From Carallia brachiata (lineage: Eukaryota; Streptophyta; Magnoliopsida; Malpighiales; Rhizophoraceae): a stretch of DNA of 64,000 nucleotides. A program made the position numbers and the translations under genes. Of the stretch, positions 32,371 through 46,200 are shown one piece after another. Numbering within the stretch: the first letter of the stretch is position 1; every line of letters starts with the position of its first letter. Below the pieces are notes generated by a model, which ran no database searches, was not told where the DNA came from, and saw only the letters and a program-made list of their open reading frames with translations. Location of the stretch: the NCBI GenBank assembly GCA_021464245.1, contig JADCRB010000021.1:601305-665304 (forward strand), given 5' to 3'.

Positions 32371-33209
32371 AATATTAAAGTTAATATATAAAAATATCAC
32401 AATTTTATTTAAAATAATAAATTTAACATTAATTTTAAAAATAACAGTTTATATATCTTTAAATATTTTTATAACAAATTTAATGCGCAATAATTTCATG
32501 TAAAACAAATTTATCAATTTTGATAACAGATTTATAAAAATATGTCTGTTTTGATAACAATATATCAAGTAAATTAGTACTATATTATCAAAACAGATAA
32601 ATTTTATTTAAAAAATTTTACAGTATATTAGATTTGTTATAAAAAATTCAAAGAGGGATAAATTATTATTTTTTAAAATTGATGATAGATTTATTATTTT
32701 AAATAAAATTGTTGATATTTTTATATATGATTAATATCAAAAAATATCATCTTTACATTTTTTAACAAATCTAACACAGTTTTTAAAAATTAACAAATCT
32801 AACGCAGTTCAATTATTTTCTAACAAATTTAGCACAACTTTTAAAAATTAACAAATCTAGCATACTATGAGTTAAAAATAACTGAATCCCCTAATATCCA
32901 TATATGTACATATGACACTTGATAATTTCAAACTGTGATAGATTTAAACGTAAACGTATTATATTTGTATACTAAAAGATTCAGATACTTTTAACTAATT
33001 ATTTTTTATTAACAGTGTATTAAATTTGTTAGAAAATAATTGAACTGCACTAAATTTGTTAGTTGTTAAAAATTGTGTTTGATTTATTAAAAAATAATTA
33101 AATTGTGTTAAATCTGTTAATTTTTAAAAATTATATTAAATTTATTAAAAGATGTAGAGGCGATGATTGTTTTTAAAATTAATTCTTTTATATATTAATC
33201 CTTAATATT
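32371..33209. mobile_element. Foldback element with tandem hairpins inserted in the LINE
   Basis: Interrupts the RNase H sequence after SHFQLNI. The ends are inverted copies: AATATTAAAGTTAATATATA on the left and, reverse-complemented, AATATTAAGGATTAATATAT on the right. Inside are two large hairpins: about 32385-32735 (shared arm TATATAAAAATATCA.CAATTT) and about 32740-33170. Arms of the second hold several diverged units of about 40 bp containing aacaaatctaacacag. Exact ends are uncertain because of AT-rich sequence. Confidence 0.6.
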
Positions 33210-33659
33210 GTAAGTGTTGTCGTGATTTGCTTGGCAGAGATTGGAAAGTATGTTTACAGCAATCATCGTGTGAAGCAAATCGTGCGGCAGATTTTCTTAG
33301 TTCAGCCGCACTCATCCAAGAAGAGGATCTCTGTCAAATATGTTGGAGCACCCAAAGACCGGTGTTGCAGCTACACTGTTGAGGACAATTGTGGGGTGGT
33401 ATTACCCAGCTTCTTGGCTACACAGGTTGGGTTTTTCTCTCTTTTAAACAAATGTGGATCAATTACATCTCATTTGGTCTTGTGGTCTATTGGTGGCCTC
33501 CTCCTCCTTCCTCCCTCTCTCTGTGTTTTTTCTTTTCCTTCTCTTTTTTTTTTTCGGTTTTTCTTTTTGTGATTTTAACAAACCATTAAATGGAGATTAA
33601 GAGTGGATACCCATATTTGTGAGGACAAAATTATTAAAGTCTAAAGGTGCTTAAGATCA

Positions 33660-33965
33660 GGGGCGAAGGCATGGCAAGGCAAGGCAGTTGTTCGCCAGCC
33701 CCACCCTGGGGCTTCCTGAATTAAGAATACTTTACCAAATCACTCTGGAATGCACATGTAGCTCAGCTGGCGGGGGGCATGTTATCCCCCCATGGTTCCC
33801 GAGTTCGAGCAAAGTGGGATGCATATTGTCCCCAGAAGTTCGCTTAGGTTACTCTTTTTTTATTTTTGCTTTCTGCTTCTTTTTATTTGCTCTTGCTCTT
33901 TTGAGGGCAAGACGAAAGCCAAAGGCCTTTTTTTTTTTTAAACATCCTTTCTTCTGGTATTAAAA
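33660..33965 (+). mobile_element. Possible tRNA-derived SINE
   Basis: Around 33750-33815 the sequence reads like a tRNA-related promoter: gtagctcagctggcg (box A-like) and, about 35 bases on, gagttcgagca (box B-like), followed by a T/C-rich tail. It is much more GC-rich than its surroundings. No intact tRNA cloverleaf is seen. Confidence 0.4.
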
Positions 33966-36900
33966 AGAAAAGAAAACCAAAAATATAAATTCTCTATCAA
34001 TAATATTTAAAATTTTATTTTGAAATACTAGGTAACATTACATAACTAGCAGTAACGTGAAAATAAAGTGATATAAATCGTTAAATAAAAAAATTAAAAA
34101 ATTTTAAAAGTAGATAAACTATTAGATGACGTTTAATAAATTGTATGGCTATTTTAGTGTGACTTAAAGTTAAATAGTGAAGTGAAATAAAATAAATTTT
34201 GTTGTTAAAATTAAATAAAATAATTTTTAATTGTATGATTCAAAGTTTTTTTTCAATGTACGATAAGTAAAATACTTATTTAATTTACGATGAGTATAAA
34301 GAATTAGATTATAACTCATAAAACTAATTGAACGACGGTTTAGACATTAAAATAGGAAGTGTGTGACATAATTTAGGAGCTCTGAAGTTGTAGAAAAAAG
34401 TAGTCCATTTTACTACGTCTTAGATAATAATAAAGTAACTTTCATCTAATCGTAGCAGTTTATCAATTTTCTCCTTTGTCAAATTTTAATCATATAACGA
34501 CTCATATTAATTTATTTTTAATTTTTTATTACCTAAATGTTTTAACCTATTATTTTCTAAAAATAATATATTAGACAAAAGTATATTACAAGATACAAAT
34601 ATTGTCTTTTAAGTAAAAGCAAAACTTTATACTCTGTTCATTTCAAACTAAGAAAGGAATATAAAATTATAAAATTTTAACATTATCATAATGAGTTTCA
34701 TAACTCATGATAACACTGAATTATATTATAAACTAATATAATATTTACACTAAAATAATTACTGTTTTCAAATACAAAATGTTCTTTCAGCCATTATTTT
34801 TCCTTTTCATTATTTATTATAAATTTTTATCTATCGTAAAGTTTAAAGTAACTAGTAGTAATTATATTACAAAAGAATTGTAAATTGTAGTTAAAAGTAT
34901 CGTACAAAAAAGTTTGCATTATCAATGACTTTTAAAATTTCACGTAACTATTGACTACTATCGTGTCAATCATCGTGTCATACATGACATTGAGAATAAA
35001 ACTGCAAGATTTATTTTTATACCATCTGAAACCACTACATCTTTCACCATGGAGAGTAATATTTTGGAGATTCTTATACACTTCCACACTAAAGGAAGAC
35101 TGCGATGTTCGCATGATCACAATGACTTTGATGGATCTGGATATAACTGTAGTTGTATAATATAGTAAGGTATTATTTACACTATAATAATTACTATTCC
35201 TAAAAACACAAATGTTTTTTTAATTATTATTTTTACATTTACCGTGTATGACAAATTTTTGTTTATTGCAAAATTAAAGCAACATGTTGTAATTGTATTC
35301 TAAAAGAGTTGTAATGATTGTTTATAGTACTATCTATATATTTTACTTTGCAAAAAATAAATGAGTTAGTAATAATTATTTATTTTATTTTATCTAATGT
35401 GGCACAACTTTTACTTATTATTTTATAACTTTTACTTTTGGTCAATATTAGTGAAATTATTAAGTAAGATAAAAGTGAAATCAACTAATATATTGTCAGA
35501 CTCTTTGAATGAAATTGTTTAATTACTTATTATTATTTATTTATTTTCAGCTATTGGTACTTAATTAATTTACTTTTTTTTTCATATATGAACAATTCCT
35601 TATTTACTTAAATATTAAAAAAATGTTAGATTAATGTATGGACAGATAAAACTATAAAATAAGTTTAAAATAATTTTACTTTTTTATCCTATTCCATTCT
35701 TACCTACAAACTAATTAAAAAAAAATAAAAAAAACTAACTCAATTTTCTGTTGGCTGACAAGAAAGATACATTGCGGGTGCCCACTTTAATCTTATTTAA
35801 GAGTTAACCGCCAAGCTTTTCTCTTATATTAAAGTGGTAAGGATGATGAGAATGAATGTGCTCATGATGTTCTAATCTTGGTGAGAACAAATTTTATGTA
35901 ATCAATTCTAATTAAATTTGGGATGGAGACTTTGTTGTTTTTTTTATTGTTGTTGTACGATGTTCTAATCTTGAGCAGTTGGCTTGATTTATTAGAAAAT
36001 AATTAGATCAACAGTGGTGTTCCTTGGTGCCAATTGTCGTTTTCCAATATTGTGCTGGTCTCTTCAAAGTATATTTTATGTGCTTGCCTTCGTGCGTCTT
36101 TTCCGTGGTGTCTGAAGAGTGCCGGCCTAATTGAGTATATGTTTTTTTTTTTCTTTTTGAACCAAATTATGTGTTTATTTCAGTCCAAGTTTGTATTCCG
36201 ATTGTATCAAGTCGGCGAAGATTTTTTTTTTTTTTTTTGGGGTTCCGTTAAATAATTCTTTTTATTGCTAACATTGGCCATGATGTGCAGAAATGCAGTC
36301 TCAACCTTCGGAAAACCTGTATGGGATATATCTAATGCTTCGTATGAATAAAATCTGCTTTAAAAAAGTGGCCAAGATGTATGACTAACTGCGTAAATCA
36401 GGCGTTCAATGATCATTTTTATGCTTTCAAATAGGGAGGGAGGGAAAGCCCTCTCAAATTAAGGATTATTCAACCAAGTGAACTAAATAGTAATCTAAGA
36501 AAAATTAATTAGAGAGGGAGAGAGGGAATAGGGCAAAAAGAAGAAAAAAAATCTCTTAAATAAGGTTTAGGCAATCCAAGAGTGCCATGACAAAGACACT
36601 TGCAGTTTAAGCAAACATCAAAGGAGAGAGCATGTAGGGAAGGAAGGGAAAGGTCTCTTGCATTAAGTAATAAGGACATTGATCTATTCTTTTCGTGAAA
36701 TCTCCTGTACTTAATTTGTTATTTCTAAATCACAATAATAAAGTAACTTACCTTTACAAGCTAAGAGTCACCCCTTTTCAATAAAAATAAAGGTAAAAAC
36801 AAGGTGAGTAAAATTCCATCTCCATAAATGTGAATTTATTTATTTGTTTGAATACATGGTTTGGTGTATATACAAAATTGTGGGAATCGAATAGCTTGTA

Positions 36901-37227
36901 TAAAGGTTATATTTGTACTCCATAGCTGTAGAATCTACAAAATATACAAAAAAAAAAAAAAAACTGTTCTATGGCCAAAAAACCTTTTGACTTCCCAACC
37001 ATTGCCAATCACGAAGTAGGCATGGCAGGATATCAGCAAGCATTGCTCGTCCCAACACGCCTCCTGTGTTCTGGATCGCTCTATTTAAAGCTTCATAACG
37101 CATCTTATGCTATGCGTGACAATAATTATTGGCCCAAGATCCTACATCATTGGAGAACTGTGTCGCTTGTTGCGTGATGACCACAAAACCTACAAAAAAT
37201 TCTCTTTTGAGGGCACCAAAACGTCAG
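33966..37227. other. AT-rich intergenic region downstream of SABRE
   Basis: Non-coding, very AT-rich. Contains a candidate short element with direct terminal repeats at 34736-35352. The part nearest 37228 is the SABRE 3' UTR or flank. ORFs here, such as 36971-37177, show no family resemblance. Confidence 0.5.
34736..35352. mobile_element. Candidate TRIM-like element with direct repeats
   Basis: Two direct repeats of about 185 bp, 34736-34920 and 35168-35352, share an ordered set of blocks (atttacact..aataattact, a T-rich stretch, ttgtaattgta-like, then a tttgcattatc/tttgcaaaaaa end). They enclose about 245 bp of less AT-rich sequence. Direct terminal repeats around a tiny core fit a terminal-repeat retrotransposon in miniature. 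Repeats are well diverged, so an old local duplication is also possible. Confidence 0.35.
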
Positions 37228-40200
37228 CTACTCGTGAAAATCCTCGTAAGACGAAGATTCACTCGACGAATCGGTTTCAAATGGAGTGGTTTCCCGTGAA
37301 GACGACGGAGGTGAATCTCTCTGCTGTGAGGATGGACCTGAATACATCATGATTATGAGTCTCACATTTCAATTCAACAACAATAAAGTCTTAATCCTAA
37401 ATTTAAATGGAACTACAATCAAGCCTTGGTATCAAATTATATTGAGTCGGCAAATAGAACTTTTCTTGCCATTCTGTTCTATTATATATTAAGTTTAGTG
37501 TGAAATCTAATTATTCTAAATCTTTCACAACCAAATATTCTCAGGTCAACTTAAGTCGTCTGTCCCCTGTCATCCTGCCATCTACTTGGACTTGATCACC
37601 CTTCCTTAATAAGAACATATTTGTAGATGTATGTCGAATATGTCCAACCCAAGGCAAACGTCACACTTTCGTCTCATCCCCAGCTGGTATTACACCTACT
37701 TTACTATGAATATCCTTCTAGTCAATGTAAGTTCAGATACTAAGGTGTCGTCTGAGCCTAAACCACGAGATCATGAACCATAAAATTTCAGGCCCTCTGT
37801 GCAGATATTCTCAACATTTCCCAGGAATTATATTTTAAAACCATCCGATTCCCGGAATGCGATTCCCAATCAGAGTTTCACAATTCCCCTTATCCAGTTT
37901 GCCTGTTCGATTTTGGACTTTGAAACCCCACTTTAGGGAGCCAGAGCATTGTGGTTAATAATCCATAATTTCCCACATTCAAACCGGCATGCAAAGATTG
38001 GAGAAAGTATATGCGCCTAAAAGAAAGTCCGACGTACCTTTCTGTCCTCTTGAGCGAAATTTCTTTGTGTGCCGCCTTATAAGCCTCTTAGCTTTTGTTA
38101 TCGTAAGCTGCCTGGCAAAGGGAGAGAACTCTACATCACTTTCACTCCATTCACCATGGAAATCATTCTCTGCTTCACCTCTCATAGTTCGCAGCACAAA
38201 TGCCTTGGCCTTACGACGCTGAGTGTTAAACAGCCCCCTTATGGAAGTTACAAATCCATCACCAGCTCCATCACTTGGACGCTTTAACCAGTTTGGATAC
38301 TGATCAGATTTCCCTGCCTGACCACCATCATTATCACTAAAATGAAGGTCACTATCTGGGACACCAGATTCATTGGGCTCCTGTTGACTATGTGCTTTAT
38401 CTTTGAATTTCTTACCCTGAAAATGTGATGAATAGTGTATCAAATAGTGCAATAGAAAGAAAAAAAAAGCCAGAAAAATCTAAAGCACCTGAGAATAGGA
38501 TGAAAATGCTTCAGAAACAATGTTGACCTCAGACTAATAATGAGACAAGCAACTTTCAAAGCAATTGCAAGTTCACTTCTGAAGTTCTGAACAATAAGAA
38601 CCATCAGATCACATCATCTTAAAATCAATTTTGAAAGCTCTATTTTTGTTTTGATATTTTTTTCTCGCACAAGACTCAATTAAGAAGTTGTTCCAACTGT
38701 TAAGCTAAATACTAAGATAATTCTGAAGTGCATATGACATCGATAGCTTCAATGGGAGCAACAATGACTATAGTTACGAAACATTGAAATTCAACGATAT
38801 TAAGGGCAAGGGGAGGCAGTCTAATGACAGTGAATTGATGTAGGCCACAATCAAACTTGAGAATTAGGAGGAAAAAAACTGATAAAATTTCCAATTGACA
38901 ATTTTTGAGCAAAACTCTTTTGGGGGGTGGGGTGTACATGAGAAAAAGGGAAGATTAAAAAGGCCTAAAATGATGTAGCTCCCTTAAGCTGCATGTTACG
39001 CAGCCCTCTCTGTCTCGTGAGCATGAACATAACAAAGGGTAAGAAGTGTGGTTGATGAAGTAAAAAATAGCCATTATCTTCCTCATTTGCATCACTTTGA
39101 TTTCACTGGGGGTTAAAGCTTTATCAAACCCACTCAAGCAACAGCCAATAAACTGCAAAATTTCTTGCAACAAAACGTACTGACAAGAATAAGTGGAATC
39201 AAATCACAACCATGGGTGGAACCAATTTTGGAATGAATTAGCTTACAGGAAATATAGATATATTCATGGAGGCCCATTACCTGCATCCCTGTCACAGACT
39301 TCAGTGTTCCCCAAACAACATGTTTCTTAACTCGTGAGAATAATCTCCTCCAAGTCCCAGTGAACTCAACTCGGTGAAATGTATCCATCAGTAACTTCAA
39401 CTCATGCAGGTTAAACCTTGAGCTCTCATAAGTAAGCTGTAACTCAACCTATGCCAGAAACAAACTCAATTATTTAACTGCAAAATAATAAAATGTTATC
39501 ACACACAAAGTAAACATACCTGACTAATCTTAATGTTGAGAAACTCCATCACTTTCCGAGGGCGAGATCTTTTCTCTTCCTGTGGCTTTCCAACCTTTTT
39601 TTCTTCATGAGATGACCGACCAGACTTTACCGGCTTGGAATCTTTTGGTTTATTTTTAGAGGATTCATCTTGTTGCTCAATCGAAACCAGTGACTCCCTT
39701 TTTGAAGAAGAAATACTGGATGAATGAGCCTCTCTGACAAGCTCAGCAGCAACAGATTCTGCAACAGTCTCCTCCCATGTTCTGTCAAAAGAAGATGTTC
39801 TTCTAAGCTCAGGGACTGAATTGCCAAAGAGTTTGGATGGGGCCTCGGCCTCTTTTGCTGCCTGAATGCCTGATGAAGAAGCTTCATGGCTTGATGAGCC
39901 TTTCTTAACACGTCTTGCACCAGCAGTCGTTGAAACCTTCCAAACCTCCTGCATCTCACAAAGCATAGGCCATAACATCTAGAACAGTAGGCACTTATTT
40001 CCTTATTGACTTGTTTGCACCAGATAATTTGTATCATCAATTCCAGGGTGCTAAAGAAATATAACTAACCTGTCGCCGCTGTGAATCCTGCTCTTCTTCT
40101 GGGAAGAAATATTCCCACATCATTCTATACATTGTCTCTGTCAAGTATATCTTCAGGGGATATATTTCAACCTGTTGCAAAACATGTGTGTGTGAACAAA

Positions 40201-43200
40201 CATGCAAATAAAAGATTGAATGATATTTTCGAAAAGGATGAAATCTACTTCATTCTAAACAAAAACTCTTATATAGATTTGCTCACTTCTGAAATTTTCT
40301 GAATACGTGGAAACTGGACTGTAATGATATCATATTACGATCAATGTTTAATTCAAATCATGTAAGTGTTTGGAAGCATCAGTATCCATTCAATCAAGAA
40401 AACATTTAATTCTTCATTTTCTCTGTTAAACATGATCAAGTATGGTTCATGCACCATAAGTTGAGCAGCTTAGAATAATTACTGCATAAAACAAACCACC
40501 GGATGCCACTGTTTCTTCTTACTGAAATCATTATTCTCCTGTCTTACCCCCGGTTTCTTCTATTTCTTGAATTGCCCACTGATGTGTTTTGAACCAAGTC
40601 ACCGCTTTAAGCAGTGAAGAGCAGCCCTAAAAATTTTCCACTTATTGTCACCAATTCTCAGCACATTCAAGAACAAGAGGACTAACAAGTGCATGACATC
40701 ACAAGCCTCCTCCAGCTCTTCTCTTTCAACTTTCATTGTCTTTAATTGGCGTCTCGAGCTTGAGATTTATTTCTTTTGGAATAGCATAATTAATGAATTT
40801 AGTTCATAGTAGCTCTTGCATACCAAGCCTAACCTAAAGCCTGTATTTAAACGCCTTTTCTGCTCCTCAATATCAAGAGATAAGTGAAAGAAAAGAAGTA
40901 ATAAACAGCCAAAAACAAAACTATCCCAGCAAGGTGGACCCAAAATTTAATCTGTCCAAGTAAATGGTCCCTCTCACCTTACAAATCTGTCGAGCTTGAG
41001 AATTTAAAAAAAAGAAAATGCAAAAATATATTATGGCCCGATGTCCAGTTATAATGATACCAACTCATAAGTGGTAGAAGCAGAAAAATATGAGAGAGGG
41101 AGAGGGAGGGAGATACCTGGAAAAGCTCAATACGAGAAATTCCATCCTTCGGAGTTCCTTGCTTTGCATCTACACGTAGCATGATTTTTCTGCAGCCAGC
41201 AAAATAAACAACATAATTTTTTGAAGAATAACTACGAAATACTTCCATTATAACCAAAAAAGGAATATTTCCACACATTCTAATCCACATTATGCTTGGA
41301 CGGATACCCAAAGAAAAATAAAGATAACTTGATAGTAGTGATATGGCACGTTCACCCGCGAACAACTCGAAAAAAAAAAAAACAGTAGTATAACAATGTT
41401 TTTTAACCTTTCCTCTTAAAAGGCTTATCGATTGACATAATATATAAACATTTCACCATTAATCCCATGCAACATCCAATGACACGAAGTATAACAACAT
41501 ATCAGGCATATTGAAAAACCAATAGCCCCTTTAGGCTCAGTGTAAGACCTCAATATTACAACTTGCTAACCTACACTCTACCACATTCTCCAATGTGGGA
41601 TACATGCAGAACCATCCCAGTATTTGAAGTTCTCAAGAGTGATATGACCACTAAAAGGTTTGAGGTTGATTTGTTATATCAAATTGCAGGAGAATTTATT
41701 TGCATGTTCAACGTATGATTGCTGCAGCTGATTCACCGCATATATGTTGAATAGGCATATGACTTCATGCTAGACAATAACAAAGTAAAGAATCAGGAAA
41801 CTTCTGAAAATGTAACTTAAGCTCTGCAATTTCATAATTTGTGTGAGGATAGCGTTTACAAGATCTTAATATTTGGACAACTTCAAGTGACATGCTTTTG
41901 AAGACAAACAAATTATAAAGGGAAAAATGGTACAAAAAGAAAACAGGCTTGAAGGAAACAAAATGGCAATTGAGATACATGCATTATAGGAAAGAAGAAT
42001 AGCTGAGAGAAAAAGGTTAATTCTCCATGAATCTTTCTTTTCTCCTTCAATCAAGAAAGCATATGTTGTGTTAAAAGCAACAAAAAGAAAAGATGTAGCA
42101 GGACAGAAAAAAGAAGCAGGAACTTGGCAAACATGACCAAAGATCCAAATTCACTTGAAAAAAAAAAAGCTTACAATGAGAAGCATCTAGCTTAACCATG
42201 AAAAGTGGAGGCTTCTGTCAAGAAACAGTTTCACCCAAAAGCTTAAGCTATTAGGTGAGAAGAGCATAGATTATATTCCAACAGCTTCATTTGAAAATGA
42301 CAAGGGCATTAAACACATGGCAATAAACACTCTATCATTCACAATGATGGGCTTATAAATGCAGCAATTGTAGACCGAGTACAATTGAGTGAGCAAACTG
42401 ATAAAGGAAGAAGTGCATACTTTCCCCAATCTGGCGGGGGATTCCATGGGGACAAAAGCATATCAGACTTGGCATTGGGCAGGCAGTTTCTGACAACAAA
42501 GTATTTGGTTGTAAACAGAGCAACACCAACATCCTTGTAATCGCGGTCAAAATCAAAGATCTGGAAATGAAGCAAATATAGAACTTTAACACACCATACA
42601 TATCCATGATAGAAACCAAGAGTTAAATGAAGGAAGAACTGTCAACAAACAAATGGAATGAAAGGACTCGTACAATTGAAAAAGAGGAGCGCATCAATTT
42701 TTTTTTTTTTTTAATGGAGGCGTGGGGGAGATCCAAGAGCCCATCTATTAAGAGAGAAGCCTGCATCTTCCCTTTGTTATAGTGTTTGACTGTCAAGATT
42801 CTTTCGGCTACGTTATATATTCCTTCCTTTCTCCGTTATGGGAAATAAAAAGTGGTTTTGTTTAACAAGGAAGATTCATGCTTTTGACTTTGATTCCCGG
42901 CTATCAATAAATACACAAGATTATAATAATAAGCATTATTTTCACCAGTCGCTTATAAAAATGACCTTAAGGGCAGAGCTATTTCCCGGTACTTATCAAT
43001 TTTTAGATGAAAGAGAAAGGGAAAAATAAAAGAAAAGTGTGAAAGAAGAAAGCCTCTGCTTTAAAGTCCTCAGACACTCACCATGTCATTTATCTCAGCC
43101 TCGGCAAATGATTTACCATCAACGAGCATACTCCAAACGACTTTATCAATTTGTAAAGATATACGCATGGCATAGGATGGACTTTTGTTCTTCTCCTTCT

Positions 43201-46200
43201 CCATCAATCGTAGCTGGGCAGCTTTTTGGAGGGCCATTCTTAGTGATGAAGATGCTGCCTTCCTAGACTTTTTCACGTTGACAAGTTCTACCTTCAATCC
43301 TTGCACCTGGAGAGGCAAAGTCTTGTACCATTACTACAGAATTGATCTGTGACACTTGCAGAAAATTTAAGAGTATGTACAGACCAAAAGAAAGACATAT
43401 TGCTATGGCCCAATCATACATGATGGATAGAAGGATAAGAGATGCTCACCATGTCTTTGGAACCTCAAGCAAGAATTAGAACCATGAACAGCGATAAAAT
43501 TGAGCAATACTAATAAATCCATGTAAATTTTCTGACATTTTGAAGCAGACAAGTGATTTATGCACTGCAACAGCAAACTACTGAGGCTCCAGTGGGATAT
43601 CTGTCTCCTTCTTGTCCCTAGTGAGGCTCATACCCACCCCCATGAGGGAATGGCTTTCAGGTAATAAACACCTTGTTTTCTACATCTCACCTTCATTAGA
43701 TGCCAAATGCCTAGAAAAGAACAGAATTTTCATTCCCACGTCTAGGTCTCTCATCCCAAATATAAACATCATGCTATCAATCCATCTCTATGCATAACTG
43801 GGCATGCATCCTAATGCATGAGGCTCCCACATGGTAGGTCTAGGGAATAGTCAGATGTACGCAGCCTTACCCAAGTTTCCACAAAGAGGCCGTTCCCGTG
43901 GTTCGAACATGCAACCCCAAAGTCGCAACGGAGTAACCTCAAGGCTCATCCTATCCCAATCCATAATAACAGCTGCAGAAATTTAACACTAATTCCAAAG
44001 CAACTACAAGCTCCGGAGATACAGTGTCAAGAAACCATTAAACTGAATTGCTTAAGCTGTTGGGTAAAGCATCATCTATTAAACTCTAACATGCCCTCTC
44101 ACGCAAAAGCCCAACTCTTTTGGGCTAGAAGAGTGAACAAAGCACAAGCCCATGTTACTGTAGAAACTCCCAATTAATTCACATTAAATGTGAGGGAAAG
44201 CATAATTGAACTCATGATCTATATGTCATGAAACTCTGACGATGGATCTTACATTAAATTCTAATGACTGGAACATGCATTTTAATCAAGAGAAAAAAAA
44301 ATTCCAATATTTAGTCCACATAGCATTCCAGAACAAAGACAAACAGATCTAAACCTAGAAATCACAAAACTGGGAATTTGATCCAATATTCCAAAAAAGA
44401 CACTTTTTATTAGATTTGGACGATTACTAAAAAAAAAAACCAAGATAGTCCAAATTTAAGCCATTCTTACTCTCTTGGAATAAAATGGTTAAATATTCTA
44501 AACTATCCACATATTGAGGTTCAGGAGTCCTTTTCTCTTTTTAAGTAAGAGAAAATTCTCCAAAAAAAATAATGGAAATGGCTATTCTTTGCAGTATCTA
44601 CTTTTCTTACCAGAGTGGGCCGTCCACCAGAGATCATCCAAAGGTCTTCCTTTCTTGGGTAAAGATCCCCAGAAGTATCACAATAAAGAGATAATTTCCT
44701 AATGTCATCAAGAAGCAATTTCCGCTCCCGTTCTTTTTGCTCAAGGTTAATCTTTGCAAGTTCTACCTCTTCAACACCATCTGGTACTACCTCATCTGCC
44801 TCTCTCCAACATCTTCATCATCTTCAGCAGGATAAGACAGACTACTTTTCCTTGGCCTGAACCACAAATGTTAGTCAGATAAGTTTAAAGGCAGAACTAG
44901 ATGCCACACAATAGATGATGCTCAGTTAAGTTCTCTATGTTGAGATCAAGAAGGACATTAGGTGGACAAAATAGATGTTTAGAAACTTAATTTTATTCAA
45001 TTTTATGATAAATAGAAATTACACACGTAATTGACAGAAAGTAATTATCCATGTCAACAGTAGCAATCAAAAATTCTACTGAACAAACAAACTAAGCAGT
45101 AAGTGAAGTTCTACTTAAATAACACGTCCAAAATATGTCAAATTAATTTTTCTACAAACCAATCAAACTCCAAATGAAAAGGAACAAGGTAAACGCAAAT
45201 ATGAAAAGATAGAGGAACACAAGATTGGATGAAGAATAACATCAGAAGAATGACACATCAGAAAAAATGCACAATGAGTTTATGCATAATGCTAACCCTC
45301 CAAGAGGGAAAAGAAGGAGAATATTGCCCATAGTATAATCAAAAAGAACCCAGCAGATACAAGAAACATGAGTCTCACTTGGGAAGCCTTGCAAAGAGGA
45401 GATTTTGCAACACATCCACCATAACCTGGAATTGGCGAGAAGTCATTGTTGCCGTTATATTGTGAGAATTGAAAGTAAGCTCTTTTAAAGGCTTCACCTG
45501 TAGCAGCGTAAATCAAAGGGAATGTTAGTATCTTACTAAAGCAAAGAATTACATTTTGAAAAACAAAGAATAAGAAAAGTATAGTCCAGTTGATTACCTG
45601 GAGAAGAAAACACCAATATATAAGAGAAAAGTGGCATCAATGGACAACCAAAATAATTTTATGACTAGAAAGGGAAGCATTCAAGATCGACTATCCACTG
45701 GAAAATGCAGCATTATTGTCTAACCTTCAAGTCTGGGGTCCCGCCTTTGTGTCTTGTGTACCGGAAGTACATATCACATGGCATAAATACTCTTTCAAGT
45801 AAAGCACCAGTCCGCTTCACTTTTGGAGAGCTTCTGCGAATTTTCGGAAGCCACTGCAGTCCAGCCCCTGGATCAACATCAGTTGGTGCAACATGAGCCT
45901 GCACATGCTCCAGCATTACGGAGAGTTCCATGCGTTTCCATGGCATTTCAGGAACAGACTCAGGAAGCTGCCCATTTCCATTTCCCAGTGCTTGTTCAAT
46001 CATCTCATGTCCAACATGAAGGATGGAATGAAAAGATCGGGCTAAAACACGACCACTAACGGCAGCAAGCAAAAATCTACCCTGTTGACCAGGAAAAAGA
46101 ATTCATGCCAAGGAATATGTCCAAAATCCTTAGAAATTTAATTAGATAAACTCAGATGACCTCAGATTGGGAAACAGTGCTGCAAAATCAAATTTTGCAA

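Larger units (their letters stand above)
31849..33430 (+). pseudogene. 5'-truncated LINE: RNase H domain broken by two insertions
   Basis: Three plus-strand pieces together follow the RNase H domain at the end of plant LINE ORF2. Piece 1, 31849-32050: LKLNTEGASKGN, then after a frame change VIRNHQGAWIGGF, then ALWDIYRGLSFAREFGIRR. Piece 2, about 32300-32370: KVDSQLVLDSLTGQVQLSH. Piece 3, 33218-33420: CRDLLGRDWKVC and EANRAADFL, then a tail resembling the usual ORF2 end. The gaps are later insertions. No reverse transcriptase is present, as expected for a 5'-truncated copy. Stops and shifts show it is dead. Confidence 0.75.

Noticed and set aside
33222..33572. 116-codon plus-strand ORF between splice-like AG and GT sites
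   Set aside because: Read in the next frame it contains RDWKVC and EANRAADFL of the LINE RNase H domain; the ORF is a shadow or tail of the dead LINE.
33745..33820. tRNA gene
   Set aside because: Box A and box B-like motifs are present but no cloverleaf stems can be formed; better explained as a tRNA-derived SINE.
36971..37177. 68-codon ORF next to the SABRE stop
   Set aside because: Lies in the expected 3' UTR of SABRE on the other strand, with no family resemblance.
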